Shown one piece after another: positions 52,901 to 60,968 of a DNA stretch of 64,000 nucleotides (the first letter of the stretch is position 1; each line of letters opens with the position of its first letter). A program made the position numbers and the translations under genes. The notes under the pieces are model-generated. The model did not search any database. It saw nothing but the letters and a program-made list of their open reading frames with translations, and was not told the DNA's origin. The stretch comes from Nocardioides solisilvae. Lineage in GTDB: Bacteria > Actinomycetota > Actinomycetes > Propionibacteriales > Nocardioidaceae. The stretch is from positions 1,194,392 to 1,258,391 of the forward strand of contig NZ_QHKX01000001.1 in the NCBI RefSeq assembly GCF_003194625.1. The letters run 5' to 3'.

Positions 52901-55900
52901 GGCGGTCACGGCCACGACTACGTGGTCGCGGGCAACGACTTCAAGACGGTCTTCTCCGGGACGGGTCGAGACGTCGTGATCGGCGGCAACGGCCGGGACA
53001 CGGTCTTCGCCGGGGAGCAGGACGACTGGCTCGAGGGCGGCGCCCACGCCGACCTGCTCCAGGGCGACAACGCCAACCAGTTCCAGAGCAACCCGCACGG
53101 CGGTGACGACATCGTCGACGGCGGCGCCGGCAACGACGACATGGAGGGCGAGGGCGGCGAGGACATCCTCATCGGCCGCCCGCAGGGCACCGACCGGATG
53201 GAGGGCGTGCACGGCTACGACTGGGTCACCTACCGCGGTGACACCACCGGCGTCGACGTGGACCTGCGGTTCACCACCCTCCAGCGGCCCGACAACCAGG
53301 CGGTCCGCGACCGGTTCGACCTCGTCGAGGCCGTCTCCGGCGGTGGCGGCAACGACGTGATCCGCGGCATGGGCAGCGAGATCGACGACGTGCCCAACCT
53401 CGACGAGCACAAGATGGTGCCGTCGTCGCTCGACAAGATCGGCGGGCTGCGTCAGATGCTCGACCCGGGTCACGCGCAGAACTACGCCGACCGCTTCATG
53501 CGGCAGCCGGTCGGGTTCGACACCGACGGCGCGAGCAACCTGCTCATCGGCGGTCCGGGCAGCGACATGATCCAGGGCCGGGGTGGCGACGACTTCATCG
53601 ACGGCGACGCCATGCTCGACGTCTTCGTCAGGGTCAACGGCACGCGCTACGACAACCCCAGCAACCTGGCGCTGCAGACCGGGATCTTCAACGGCACGAT
53701 CGACCCGGGCGACATCCAGTTCGTCAAGGCGATCGCGACCGACCCCGGCAACGACGACAACGACATCGCCGTCTACGGCGCCCCCAGCACCCAGTACTCG
53801 GTCACCGACCTCGGTGACGGCTACTGGCGGGTGGCGCACGACCAGGGCACCGGCGAGGCGGAGGAGTCCGAGGGCGCCGACGTCATCCGCAACATCGAGC
53901 TCCTGCACTTCGACGACGGCTGCTTCGTCCTCGGGGCGGCGCCGATGGAGGCGTGCGGCAGCTACGGCACGGCGACGCTCGACCACGCCAGCCCGCTCAC
54001 CGAGGACGAGCCGGTCACCGCGACCGTCGTCTTCGACGGGCAGAACGTCGTGGAGAACCCGAGCAACATCCAGTTCCGCTGGATGATCGCCGAGGAGGAG
54101 GACGTCACCGCGGCGGCCGACTGGCTGGCCACGACCGTCCAGAGCCCGCAGAGCTGCGAGCGCAACGGCGACGGCGACATGGTCTGCCAGGTCGAGTTCC
54201 GGCCCGGCGACTTCGAGGTCGACAACCTGCTGCGGGTCGAGGTCACCTTCCTCGACGACCAGGGCGTGCTGCGGAGCATCAAGTCGCAGCCGACCGCCGA
54301 GATGGTCGCCAACGTCAACGACGAGCCGGTCGGGCCGGTGCTCAGCATGCAGAGCCCGGTGCTGGGCCAGGTCGTGCGGGCCTCCGGCCTCCAGGACGGG
54401 GACGGGCTGGGTGAGGCGGGGGAGACCCTGACCTGGACCTGGCAGGTCTCCGACACCGGGACGGGCGGCTGGACCGACGTCGAGACGAACCCGTGGAACA
54501 TCACCGGCTTTGTCCCGCTCGCCGAGCACGTCGGCAAGTACCTGCGGGTGGTCGTCAGCTACACCGACGACCACGGGACGGCGGAGTCCCCGGCGTCGCC
54601 GGCGACGACCGACCCGGTGGCGGAGACCGCCCCCGGCCCGTCGGCACCGTCGGCACCGATCAGCGGCGTCGCAGCCGTCACCGGCAACGGGGCCATCCAG
54701 GTCTCGTGGACCGGCTCGGTCGACAACGGCGGCGCCGAGATCACGGGCCACGTGGTCAGCGTCTACGCCGACGGCGTCCTGCTGGAGACCCGGAACGCCG
54801 GGGCCGGCGCGACCAACCTGGTCGTCGACGGACTCGACACCGACCCGGCGATCGCCTACACCTTCACGGTCGCGGCGGTGAACGAGGCGGGGACGAGCGC
54901 GGCGTCCGAGCTGATGGGCCCGGTGAGCTTCACCGAGGTGCCGCTCACGGTGACCAGCACCGACCCGGCCGACGGGGCGGGCGACGTCCCGGTCGGGAAG
55001 CAGTTCGTCTCGGCCTGGTTCTCCGACGTCATCCAGGGGTTCGGCGGCGACAACGTCCGGTTGACGCGGGTCTCGAACGACACCGAGGTCCCGTTCACCC
55101 GGTCCTTCGACCCGGTCACCCACCGGCTCTTCATCAACCCCTTCGGCGGTGCCGAGGGCGTCGGGGAGCAGCTGGTCCCGGGTGAGGAGTACAGGGTCAC
55201 TCTGACCGGCGGGCCGGCAGCGATCCGGTCGACGGCAGGGGTGGCGTTGGAGTCCCAGTCGTTCAGCTTCACCACGGCCGAGGCGGGCGCCGCTCCGACG
55301 GTCACCGCCAGCGACCCGGTCGACGGGGCGACCGACGTGGCGATCGGCAAGCAGTTCCTGCTGGCGACCTTCTCCGAGGCCGTCATCGGGTACGGCGGGT
55401 CGAGCGTGACGCTGACCAACGTCACCGACGGCGTGGAGGTGCCCTTCACCCGGTCGTTCGAGGCCTCGACGAACAGGTTGTTCATCAACCCGTTCGGCGG
55501 TGCCGCGGGCGCGGCCGAGCGGCTCGACCCGGGCAAGACCTACCGGGTCACGCTGACCGGCGGTCCCGCCGGGATCCGTTCGGCCGCCGGGGTGCCGCTG
55601 GTGACGCACTCGTTCAGCTTCACCACGGCCCCGGCCGGGGTGGCGCCGACCCTCACCGGCAGCACGCCTGCCGACGGGGCCAACGGGGTCGCGATCGGGC
55701 GGCACTACCTGATCGCCGACTTCTCGCAGCCGATCACCGGCTTCGGGGGCGACAGCGTGCGGATCACCAACCTGACGACCAACCAGGACATCGCGTTCAC
55801 CAGGTCGTTCGAGTCGGGGACCAACCGGTTGTTCCTCAACCCGTTCGGCGGCGCCGACGGCGCGGCGGAGCGGCTCGAGCCGGGCACCTCCTACCGGGTC

Positions 55901-56689
55901 ACGCTGACCGGCGGGGCGACGGCTATCAGGTCGCTCTCCGGGGTGCCCCTGACGACGACGTCGTTCACCTTCACCACGGCTGAGGCGGGGGTCCCCCCGA
56001 CGGTCACGAGCACCACGCCCACCAACGGGGCGAGCAACGTGGCGGTCGACCGGCACTACCTGTTGGTGGCCTTCGACCAGGCGGTCACCGGGTACGGCGG
56101 CTCCAGCGTGACGCTGACCAACGTCACCGACGGCGTGGACGTGCCGTTCACCCGGTCGTTCGAGGCCTCGACGAACAGGTTGTTCCTCAACCCGTTCGGC
56201 GGTGCCGCGGGCGCGGCCGAGCGGCTCGACCCGGGCAAGCAGTACCGGGTGACGCTGACCGGCGGGGCGACGGGCATCCGCTCGCTCTCCGGGGTGGGGC
56301 TGGCGACCCAGTCGTTCACCTTCACGACGGCCAGCGGCGGGGCCGCCCCGACCGTCACCAGCACCACGCCGGCCGCAGGCGCCAGCAACGTGCCGGTGGA
56401 CCGCCACTACCTGCTGGTCGGCTTCTCCGAGGCCGTCACCGGGTTCGGCGGGTCGGCGGTGACGATCACCGACCTCAGCACGAACGAGGAGATCGCGTTC
56501 ACCAGGTCCTTCGAGGCCTCGAGCAACCGGCTCTTCCTCAACCCGTTCGGCGGGGCCGCCGGTGCCGCCGAGCAGCTGAAGCCGGGGACGTCGTACCGGG
56601 TGACCCTCACCGGTGGGGCGACCGCGATCAGGTCCATGGGAGGGGTGCCGCTGGCGACGCAGTCGTTCACCTTCACCACGGCTCCCTGA
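49904..56689 (+). CDS. Giant secreted heme peroxidase with RTX and SbsA-type Ig-like repeats
   Basis: 2261-residue exoprotein. The signal peptide (to about residue 46, ending AAFA) precedes an animal-type heme peroxidase domain (about 50-920) with the distal motif FGQFFDHG, the catalytic region GDGRGNENIGLTAVHHVFHAE-type and the proximal FGHSML His. RTX calcium-binding nonapeptides (GGSGNDSHIGGAGND, GGSGDDLILGGHGHD) cover about 935-1090 and recur near 1215. PKD/Ig-like and fibronectin-III domains follow, then five 117-residue SbsA-type repeats to the end. ATG 49904 is chosen for the signal peptide. Likely an extracellular oxidant producer or surface adhesin. Confidence 0.93.
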   Translation: MTGKTSRAAGRPRSPRSRLLRVLTFVLSSLLAVTGLGAVGGTPAAFAVDPNPDFMLIEEDLEHILKQIQIAEAHAAGGQLLCASPTDTTGKCVPDEALPLGLRTVDGSFNNLKNPGWGAADKPFPRKLPVRWRGGEAVPPGAPGNNPANTAMCAAGTTCYRQSQGFVYDSEPRIISNLIVDQTLANPAAQNAMENTPGSTVDADGNVFVPNTAPDEGLSAPFNAWFTFFGQFFDHGLDLVNKGGNGTMVVPLRPDDPLFDPESNTNFLLLSRAQRYPGPDGVVGTEDDVHNNQTTPFIDQNQTYTSHPSHQVFLREYELRDHDGDPATPDRPMDTGRLLDGTLPNGGTGGLATWADVKRQAREVLGIALGAQGTPGPGNNDYPDVANVPQVDVDQYGNFVPGPNGFPVLQLADGGEVEGDPASPVSTSNAARTNHAFLDDIAHGASQDPNDLSGYDNVALDEHFVTGDGRGNENIGLTAVHHVFHAEHNRMARAIEEILARPGNEQLRLAFEGKANTYQEKLGEETIPDGPEADDWTYEQRLFQAAKFPTEMQYQHLVFEEFARKVQPAIDAIVLNENSYDATINPAITAEFAHVVYRFGHSMLTEEIERNLPGVPGVEDVSLLDGFLNPRTFDNDGALTPEQAAGAVVNGTTNQVGGQIDEHVIDTLRNNLLGLPLDLATINLVRARDAAVPPLQVARKTFFEESGDPMLEPYDNWVDFGLGMKNGDNFGRESTNPNASLVNFVAAYGKHPTIQAAQTVAAKRAAADLVVNGGPGEPADRLAFMNSTGAWANAGGTTTTGLEEVDFWIGGLAEALEPFGGMLGSTFNYVFEKQIEDLQFGDRFYYLFRNQGNQLFAALEANSFSSLIQRNTDATLLPADIFAVQDPYIDLENLPSPLPAGLVQMADGTFRWDGDEHIEIHGLRTGEPPTTNDRIRAGQGDDALWGYGGHDRIEGGSGNDSHIGGAGNDILTDTFGDDNIKGGFGNDAIKGGSGDDLILGGHGHDYVVAGNDFKTVFSGTGRDVVIGGNGRDTVFAGEQDDWLEGGAHADLLQGDNANQFQSNPHGGDDIVDGGAGNDDMEGEGGEDILIGRPQGTDRMEGVHGYDWVTYRGDTTGVDVDLRFTTLQRPDNQAVRDRFDLVEAVSGGGGNDVIRGMGSEIDDVPNLDEHKMVPSSLDKIGGLRQMLDPGHAQNYADRFMRQPVGFDTDGASNLLIGGPGSDMIQGRGGDDFIDGDAMLDVFVRVNGTRYDNPSNLALQTGIFNGTIDPGDIQFVKAIATDPGNDDNDIAVYGAPSTQYSVTDLGDGYWRVAHDQGTGEAEESEGADVIRNIELLHFDDGCFVLGAAPMEACGSYGTATLDHASPLTEDEPVTATVVFDGQNVVENPSNIQFRWMIAEEEDVTAAADWLATTVQSPQSCERNGDGDMVCQVEFRPGDFEVDNLLRVEVTFLDDQGVLRSIKSQPTAEMVANVNDEPVGPVLSMQSPVLGQVVRASGLQDGDGLGEAGETLTWTWQVSDTGTGGWTDVETNPWNITGFVPLAEHVGKYLRVVVSYTDDHGTAESPASPATTDPVAETAPGPSAPSAPISGVAAVTGNGAIQVSWTGSVDNGGAEITGHVVSVYADGVLLETRNAGAGATNLVVDGLDTDPAIAYTFTVAAVNEAGTSAASELMGPVSFTEVPLTVTSTDPADGAGDVPVGKQFVSAWFSDVIQGFGGDNVRLTRVSNDTEVPFTRSFDPVTHRLFINPFGGAEGVGEQLVPGEEYRVTLTGGPAAIRSTAGVALESQSFSFTTAEAGAAPTVTASDPVDGATDVAIGKQFLLATFSEAVIGYGGSSVTLTNVTDGVEVPFTRSFEASTNRLFINPFGGAAGAAERLDPGKTYRVTLTGGPAGIRSAAGVPLVTHSFSFTTAPAGVAPTLTGSTPADGANGVAIGRHYLIADFSQPITGFGGDSVRITNLTTNQDIAFTRSFESGTNRLFLNPFGGADGAAERLEPGTSYRVTLTGGATAIRSLSGVPLTTTSFTFTTAEAGVPPTVTSTTPTNGASNVAVDRHYLLVAFDQAVTGYGGSSVTLTNVTDGVDVPFTRSFEASTNRLFLNPFGGAAGAAERLDPGKQYRVTLTGGATGIRSLSGVGLATQSFTFTTASGGAAPTVTSTTPAAGASNVPVDRHYLLVGFSEAVTGFGGSAVTITDLSTNEEIAFTRSFEASSNRLFLNPFGGAAGAAEQLKPGTSYRVTLTGGATAIRSMGGVPLATQSFTFTTAP
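54947..56689 (+). repeat. Five 351-bp tandem repeats in the peroxidase gene
   Basis: Corresponding bases recur at 54947, 55298, 55649, 56000 and 56351, exactly 351 bases (117 codons) apart. Each encodes a Big_5/SbsA-type unit that starts TVTSTTPADGA-like and contains FTRSFEASTNRLFLNPFGG and YRVTLTGG. Near-identity of parts of units 2, 4 and 5 suggests recent duplication or gene conversion. Confidence 0.95.
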
Positions 56690-56834
56690 CGGGACGGGCT
56701 CCCTGACGGGCAGGGCAGGGGCGCTCGGGCCGGGTCGGCATCCCCGCGTGGGGTGCCGACCCGGCTCCACCGCAGGCGCAGCAGCAACGCACGCAGCAGC
56801 AACGCACAGCAGCAACGGATCCAGGGGGCACACG

Positions 56835-57398
56835 ATGCACAGGAACACCATCACAGCGGTCGCCGCGGGGATCGCGCTCTCGGTGGCGCTGGCCACGGGG
56901 TGCTCCGGCGACGAGCCGGACGGGGCGGACGCCGGCGCTGCTGGCACCGGGCAGCAGGCCGAGGGCGGCAGCAGCGGCAGCGGCAAGCCGGCGGCCGAGC
57001 AGGTCGACGAGCTGGGCGGCTCGCGCGTCGCGTTCGGCGAGCCCGTCGAGTACGCCGACGGCCTGCGCATCGTCGTCGGCGACCCTCAGCCGCTCGAGGT
57101 GCCGTCGGGCGCGGCCGGCGGGGCCGAGGAGCACGTACGGCTCACCGTGCGGCTGGTCAACGGGTCGAAGCGGAAGGTCTCGCCCGTCGACGTCGCGCTG
57201 ATGGTCGAGAGCGGCGGCGGCCAGGCGGCCGACGTCTTCGACCGCGGGCAGAAGCTCAACGGCCCACCGCGTCGGGCGGTCGCGCCGGGCGGGGAGGCCC
57301 GCTGGGCGCAGGGGTTCGGCGTGGCCGACCCCGAGGACGTCGTGGTGGTGGTCCAGGCCGGGCTGGACCGGATCCCGGTGGCCTTCGGCGCGTCGTGA
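56835..57398 (+). CDS. Hypothetical lipoprotein, DUF4352-like
   Basis: 187-residue lipoprotein with lipobox ATGC (Cys near residue 23), a Gly/Ser-rich linker and a beta-sandwich (VRLTVRLVNGSKRKVSPVDVALMV, then VVVVVQAGLDRIPVAF). The pattern recalls DUF4352 extracellular Ig-like proteins. ATG 56835 is chosen for its signal peptide. It lies between the peroxidase and the exopolysaccharide genes with the same orientation. Upstream, bases 56774-56818 carry short GCAGCAGCAACGCA repeats of unclear meaning. Confidence 0.75.
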   Translation: MHRNTITAVAAGIALSVALATGCSGDEPDGADAGAAGTGQQAEGGSSGSGKPAAEQVDELGGSRVAFGEPVEYADGLRIVVGDPQPLEVPSGAAGGAEEHVRLTVRLVNGSKRKVSPVDVALMVESGGGQAADVFDRGQKLNGPPRRAVAPGGEARWAQGFGVADPEDVVVVVQAGLDRIPVAFGAS

Positions 57399-57440
57399 GG
57401 AGCCAGGCCCGGTAGTCCACCCACTTCGAAGAGGGTCATC

Positions 57441-58640
57441 ATGGGAGACCGTCCACGCATCGCGATCGCGCACGACTACCTCACCCAGCGCGGCGGCGCC
57501 GAGCGAGTCGTCCTCGCCCTGGCGGAGCGCTACCCCGACGCGCCGATCCACACCACGCTCTACGACCCCGACGGCACCTTCCCCGAGTTCCGGGGGCTCG
57601 ACGTGCGGCCGTCGGCGCTCAACGCGGTGGCGGCGCTGCGCCGCCACCACCGGCTCGCGCTGCCGCTGCTGCCGTGGGCCAGCGGGTCGGTGCGGATCGA
57701 CGCCGACGTGGTGATCGCCTCCAGCAGCGGCTGGGCCCACGGGTTCGGCGGCCGGCACCGCAAGCTCGTCTACTGCCACTCCCCGGCCCGGTGGCTCTAC
57801 TGCGGCGACCAGTACCTCTCCAGCCGGCCCGATCCGCTCAAGGCAGTGGCCCTGGGCATGCTGGCGGGCCACCTGCGCCGCTGGGACAGGCGCAGCGCCC
57901 GGGCGGCGGACCGCTACCTGGTGAACTCGACCGTGGTGCGGGAGCGGGTGCGCGAGGCCTACGGGATCGACGCCACCGTGGTCCCGGCCCCGCTGGCCCG
58001 GACCATCGAGGACGCGGCGCCCGAGGAGTGCGACGACCCGTTCGTGGTCGCGGGCGGCTACTTCCTCTGCGTCTCCCGGCTGCTGCCCTACAAGAACGTC
58101 GACCGCGTGGTCGACGCCTTCCGGCTCGCGCCCGACCTGCGGCTGGTGGTCGTGGGGCAGGGGCCGGAGTGGGAGAAGCTGGTCGCCTCCGCTCCCGACA
58201 ACGTCCACCTGCTGCGCGACCTGACCGACGGCCAGATGAAGACCGTCTACTGCCGGAGCCGGGCGCTGGTCTCGGCGAGCCACGAGGACTACGGGCTCAC
58301 CCCGCTGGAGGCGGCCGGGGTGGGCCGGCCGAGCGTGGTGCTGCGCGCGGGCGGCTTCCTCGACACGATGGTCGACGGGGAGACGGCGGTCTTCTTCGAC
58401 GAGCCGACCCCCGTCGCGATCCTCGCCGCGCTGCGGGCCTGCACGGCCCGCGCGTGGGACGCCGCGGCGATCCGGGCGCACGCGCAGACCTTCTGCCAGG
58501 AGGCCTTCCTCGCGCGGATCGACGCCGAGGTGCGCGACCTGCTCGTCGGGGCGCGGGTCCCGCGACCTGCCCTGCCCGTCTCGACGCTGCCCGGCCCCGA
58601 GCTGCCCGGGCCCGCGCTCGCGCTGCGGAGGGTCTCGTGA
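57441..58640 (+). CDS. Glycosyltransferase family 4 protein
   Basis: 399-residue GT-B glycosyltransferase that probably adds a sugar to a lipid-linked repeat unit on the inner face of the membrane. It begins RPRIAIAHDYLTQRGGAERV, a typical acceptor-domain start; the donor site shows YFLCVSRLLPYKNVDRVVDAF and SASHEDYGLTPLEAAGVGRP, the EX7E-like region. It is the first gene of the exopolysaccharide cluster. The next gene's GTG overlaps its stop by 4 bases. Confidence 0.92.
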   Translation: MGDRPRIAIAHDYLTQRGGAERVVLALAERYPDAPIHTTLYDPDGTFPEFRGLDVRPSALNAVAALRRHHRLALPLLPWASGSVRIDADVVIASSSGWAHGFGGRHRKLVYCHSPARWLYCGDQYLSSRPDPLKAVALGMLAGHLRRWDRRSARAADRYLVNSTVVRERVREAYGIDATVVPAPLARTIEDAAPEECDDPFVVAGGYFLCVSRLLPYKNVDRVVDAFRLAPDLRLVVVGQGPEWEKLVASAPDNVHLLRDLTDGQMKTVYCRSRALVSASHEDYGLTPLEAAGVGRPSVVLRAGGFLDTMVDGETAVFFDEPTPVAILAALRACTARAWDAAAIRAHAQTFCQEAFLARIDAEVRDLLVGARVPRPALPVSTLPGPELPGPALALRRVS

Positions 58641-59926
58641 CGCTGCACCGGGCGGCGCCCGCCGAGCGCGCGAGGGGCGGACAGCTGGCCGGCGTCGGCA
58701 CGGCGGTGCTGGTGCGGGTCGCGACGCTGGCCCAGCTGCTGGTGGCGGCGCTGGTCCTCGACGCGGCGGGCTACGCGGTGGTGGCGGTGGCGCTGGGCGT
58801 GGCGGCGGCCGCGCAGGTGGTCACCGACTCCGGCGCCGCGGCGTACCTCGCCATCCTGGAGCGGCCCGGGCCCCGCGTGCTGCGGCAGCTGGTCGCCTGG
58901 CAGGCGCTGGTCGGCGGCGTGGCCGCGGGCGTCGGGGCGCTGCTGGTGCTCCGGGCGGCCGCGGCGGGGGACGCGACCGTGCTGGTGGTGGCGCTGGCGG
59001 TCCCGGCGACCAGCGCGGTGGAGTCGGTGGGCCGGCTGTGCCGCGTCCAGTGGCTGCGCGGGGAGCGGGTGCACGCCTACGCGTCGGTCGACGGCGGGTA
59101 CGCCGCGGCGCGGCTGGTGCCGGTCGGCTGCCTGCTGGCCGGGTGGGGGGCGTGGTCCTTCGTCCCGGGGCTGGTGCTCGCCCTGGCCGCGACGCTCGTG
59201 GTCTGGGCGGGGGCCCGGGTCGAGGCTCAGGCCGACGCCGTCGCGGCCGCGTCCGTCGCCGCTGACCGCGCCGCCGGCGACGAGCCGGTGCCGTTCGCGC
59301 GCACCGTGCGCCGCTCCATGGCCTACGGGGTACCGGTGATGGCCACCGGTCTCTACTCCCAGGCGCCAGTGGTGGTGACCGCCGCCCTCTCCTCGGTCGA
59401 GACCGCAGCAGCGGTGGCGGTGGCGGCCCGGCTGGTCCAGCCGCTGGAGATGGTGGCGGCGTCGTACTCGCAGATGGCGCTGCCCGCCCTGGCCCGCGGA
59501 CGGATGGTCCGCGAGCACCTGCTCGCCGTGCTCGGGGCGCAGGGGCTGGCCCTGGGGGTCGGGGGCGCGGTCGGGGTCGCGGGGTTCCTCTGGGTGACCG
59601 GGGCGGACCGCGACGGGTGGGTGCTGGCCTTCCTCATGCTGGCGGTGCTGCCGGTGAAGTACCTCAACTACGGGCAGGCGGCGCTGCTGACCGCGGCCCG
59701 GCGCCCCGACCTGCGGACGGTCGTCTCCGTCGGGCTCGGCCTGGTCTGCCTCACCGCGGTGGTGCTCGTCGCCCGCGGCCCGGCGTGGGAGGTCGGCGCG
59801 GTGGTCGTGGTCAACGAGCTGCTGCTGCTCGTCGGCCTCGGGGTCGCGGTCCGGGCCGCCCAGGGACCTGCGCCGAGGCGGGCAGCCGTCCAGCGGGTCC
59901 GGGTCGGGGGTGACCGCCGTGGCTGA
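58637..59926 (+). CDS. Polysaccharide flippase (Wzx-like membrane protein)
   Basis: 429-residue hydrophobic protein with about 12 predicted helices, in the flippase position of a polysaccharide cluster. Features include AVPATSAVESVGRLCRVQWLR and KYLNYGQAALLTAARRPDLRT, consistent with the MATE/PST-type flippase fold but without strong signatures. I infer export of the lipid-linked repeat. GTG 58637 is coupled to the glycosyltransferase; its end overlaps the pyruvyl-transferase-like gene. Confidence 0.75.
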   Translation: MTLHRAAPAERARGGQLAGVGTAVLVRVATLAQLLVAALVLDAAGYAVVAVALGVAAAAQVVTDSGAAAYLAILERPGPRVLRQLVAWQALVGGVAAGVGALLVLRAAAAGDATVLVVALAVPATSAVESVGRLCRVQWLRGERVHAYASVDGGYAAARLVPVGCLLAGWGAWSFVPGLVLALAATLVVWAGARVEAQADAVAAASVAADRAAGDEPVPFARTVRRSMAYGVPVMATGLYSQAPVVVTAALSSVETAAAVAVAARLVQPLEMVAASYSQMALPALARGRMVREHLLAVLGAQGLALGVGGAVGVAGFLWVTGADRDGWVLAFLMLAVLPVKYLNYGQAALLTAARRPDLRTVVSVGLGLVCLTAVVLVARGPAWEVGAVVVVNELLLLVGLGVAVRAAQGPAPRRAAVQRVRVGGDRRG

Positions 59927-60968
59927 CCTGCTCATCGCCTCAGCGACGACCTGGGACGGGCACCTGCCGCGCAACCTGGGCGACGAGGCGCTGACCCTGG
60001 CGCTGGCGCAGGAGTGCGAGCGCCGCGGGCACCGGGTGCGGGTCTCGCTCGCCGGTGCGGGCGGGGCGGGCGAGCGGGTCTGCGTCTCCCGGCCTGCCGA
60101 GCTGGTCCGCGCGGTGCGGGCGGCCGACCTGGTGCTGCTGGGCGGCGGCACGCTGCTCGCCGGCCACGTCGACGGGCGCCGGTCGGTGCTGCCGCGGGGG
60201 TTCCCGCGGTTCCTCGCGGCGGTCACCGCGGTCGCCGCTGCGTGCGGCACGCCCGTCGCGCTGGTCGGCGTGGGGGCGGAGCGCTGGCCCGAGGGCCCCG
60301 AGGACGCGTTGCTGCGCTGGGTGGTGCGCCGGGCCGGGTCGGTCTGGGTGCGCGACGCCGCCTCGGCGGAGTTGGTGGCGCGGCAGGGCGGGCGGCACGC
60401 CCGGCTGGGCGGCGACACGTTCTTCGCCGCCCGCCTGCCCGTCGCGGTGCCCAGAGCCGTGGCCTCCGGCGCCCCGGCCCTGCCCCCGCTGGAGCGGGCG
60501 GTGGAGCAGGTGGTGGTCGCGCTGAGCGGGCGGACCACCGCCCAGGAGTGCGCCGAGGTCGCGCGCCGGGTGGCGGCGTACGCCCCCCGCGAGGTGCGGG
60601 TGCGGCGGATGGACCAGCACGGCGACGACGACGTCGCCGCCCAGCGGGTGGTCTGCCACCTGGAGACCGCGGGGGTGCGGACCCGGCTGGAGCCGCACGT
60701 CGTCGACTGGCGGACGGCGTACGCCGGGCTGGCCGCCGCCGACCTGGTGGTCGCCTCCCGGCTGCACGCGCTGGTCTTCGCCGCGCGGGCCGGGGTGCCG
60801 GCCTGGGCGGTCGGGAGCAGCCCCAAGGTGCTGGCCTTCGCCGCGGAGGCCGGGGTGCCGCTGCTCGGCTCTGGGGAGCCGCCGTGCGTCGCCACGACGG
60901 CGTACCTCGACGCCCAGCGGAGCCGCCTGGCCGCCTCCCTGGACGACGTCCTGGGGGTGGTCGGGTGA
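59910..60968 (+). CDS. Polysaccharide pyruvyl transferase family protein
   Basis: 352-residue GT-B-like protein. The start TTWDGHLPRNLGDEALTLAL, the Gly-rich VLLGGGTLLAGH and the late VVASRLHALVFAARAGVPAW are the family's signature regions. Members add pyruvate ketals to sugars of exopolysaccharide or cell wall polymers. GTG 59910 overlaps the flippase by 17 bases. In context it would decorate the repeat unit; the acidic pyruvate could bind cations or S-layer-type proteins. Confidence 0.87.
   Translation: MTAVADLLIASATTWDGHLPRNLGDEALTLALAQECERRGHRVRVSLAGAGGAGERVCVSRPAELVRAVRAADLVLLGGGTLLAGHVDGRRSVLPRGFPRFLAAVTAVAAACGTPVALVGVGAERWPEGPEDALLRWVVRRAGSVWVRDAASAELVARQGGRHARLGGDTFFAARLPVAVPRAVASGAPALPPLERAVEQVVVALSGRTTAQECAEVARRVAAYAPREVRVRRMDQHGDDDVAAQRVVCHLETAGVRTRLEPHVVDWRTAYAGLAAADLVVASRLHALVFAARAGVPAWAVGSSPKVLAFAAEAGVPLLGSGEPPCVATTAYLDAQRSRLAASLDDVLGVVG

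Noticed and set aside
56774..56818. GCAGCAGCAACGCA mini-repeats as a regulatory array
   Set aside because: Fewer than three imperfect copies in front of a lipoprotein gene; too little to separate from slippage noise.
49919..57070. 2383-codon open frame antisense to the peroxidase gene
   Set aside because: It is a by-product of very high GC in third codon positions. It has no domains, and the sense strand encodes a clear multi-domain protein.
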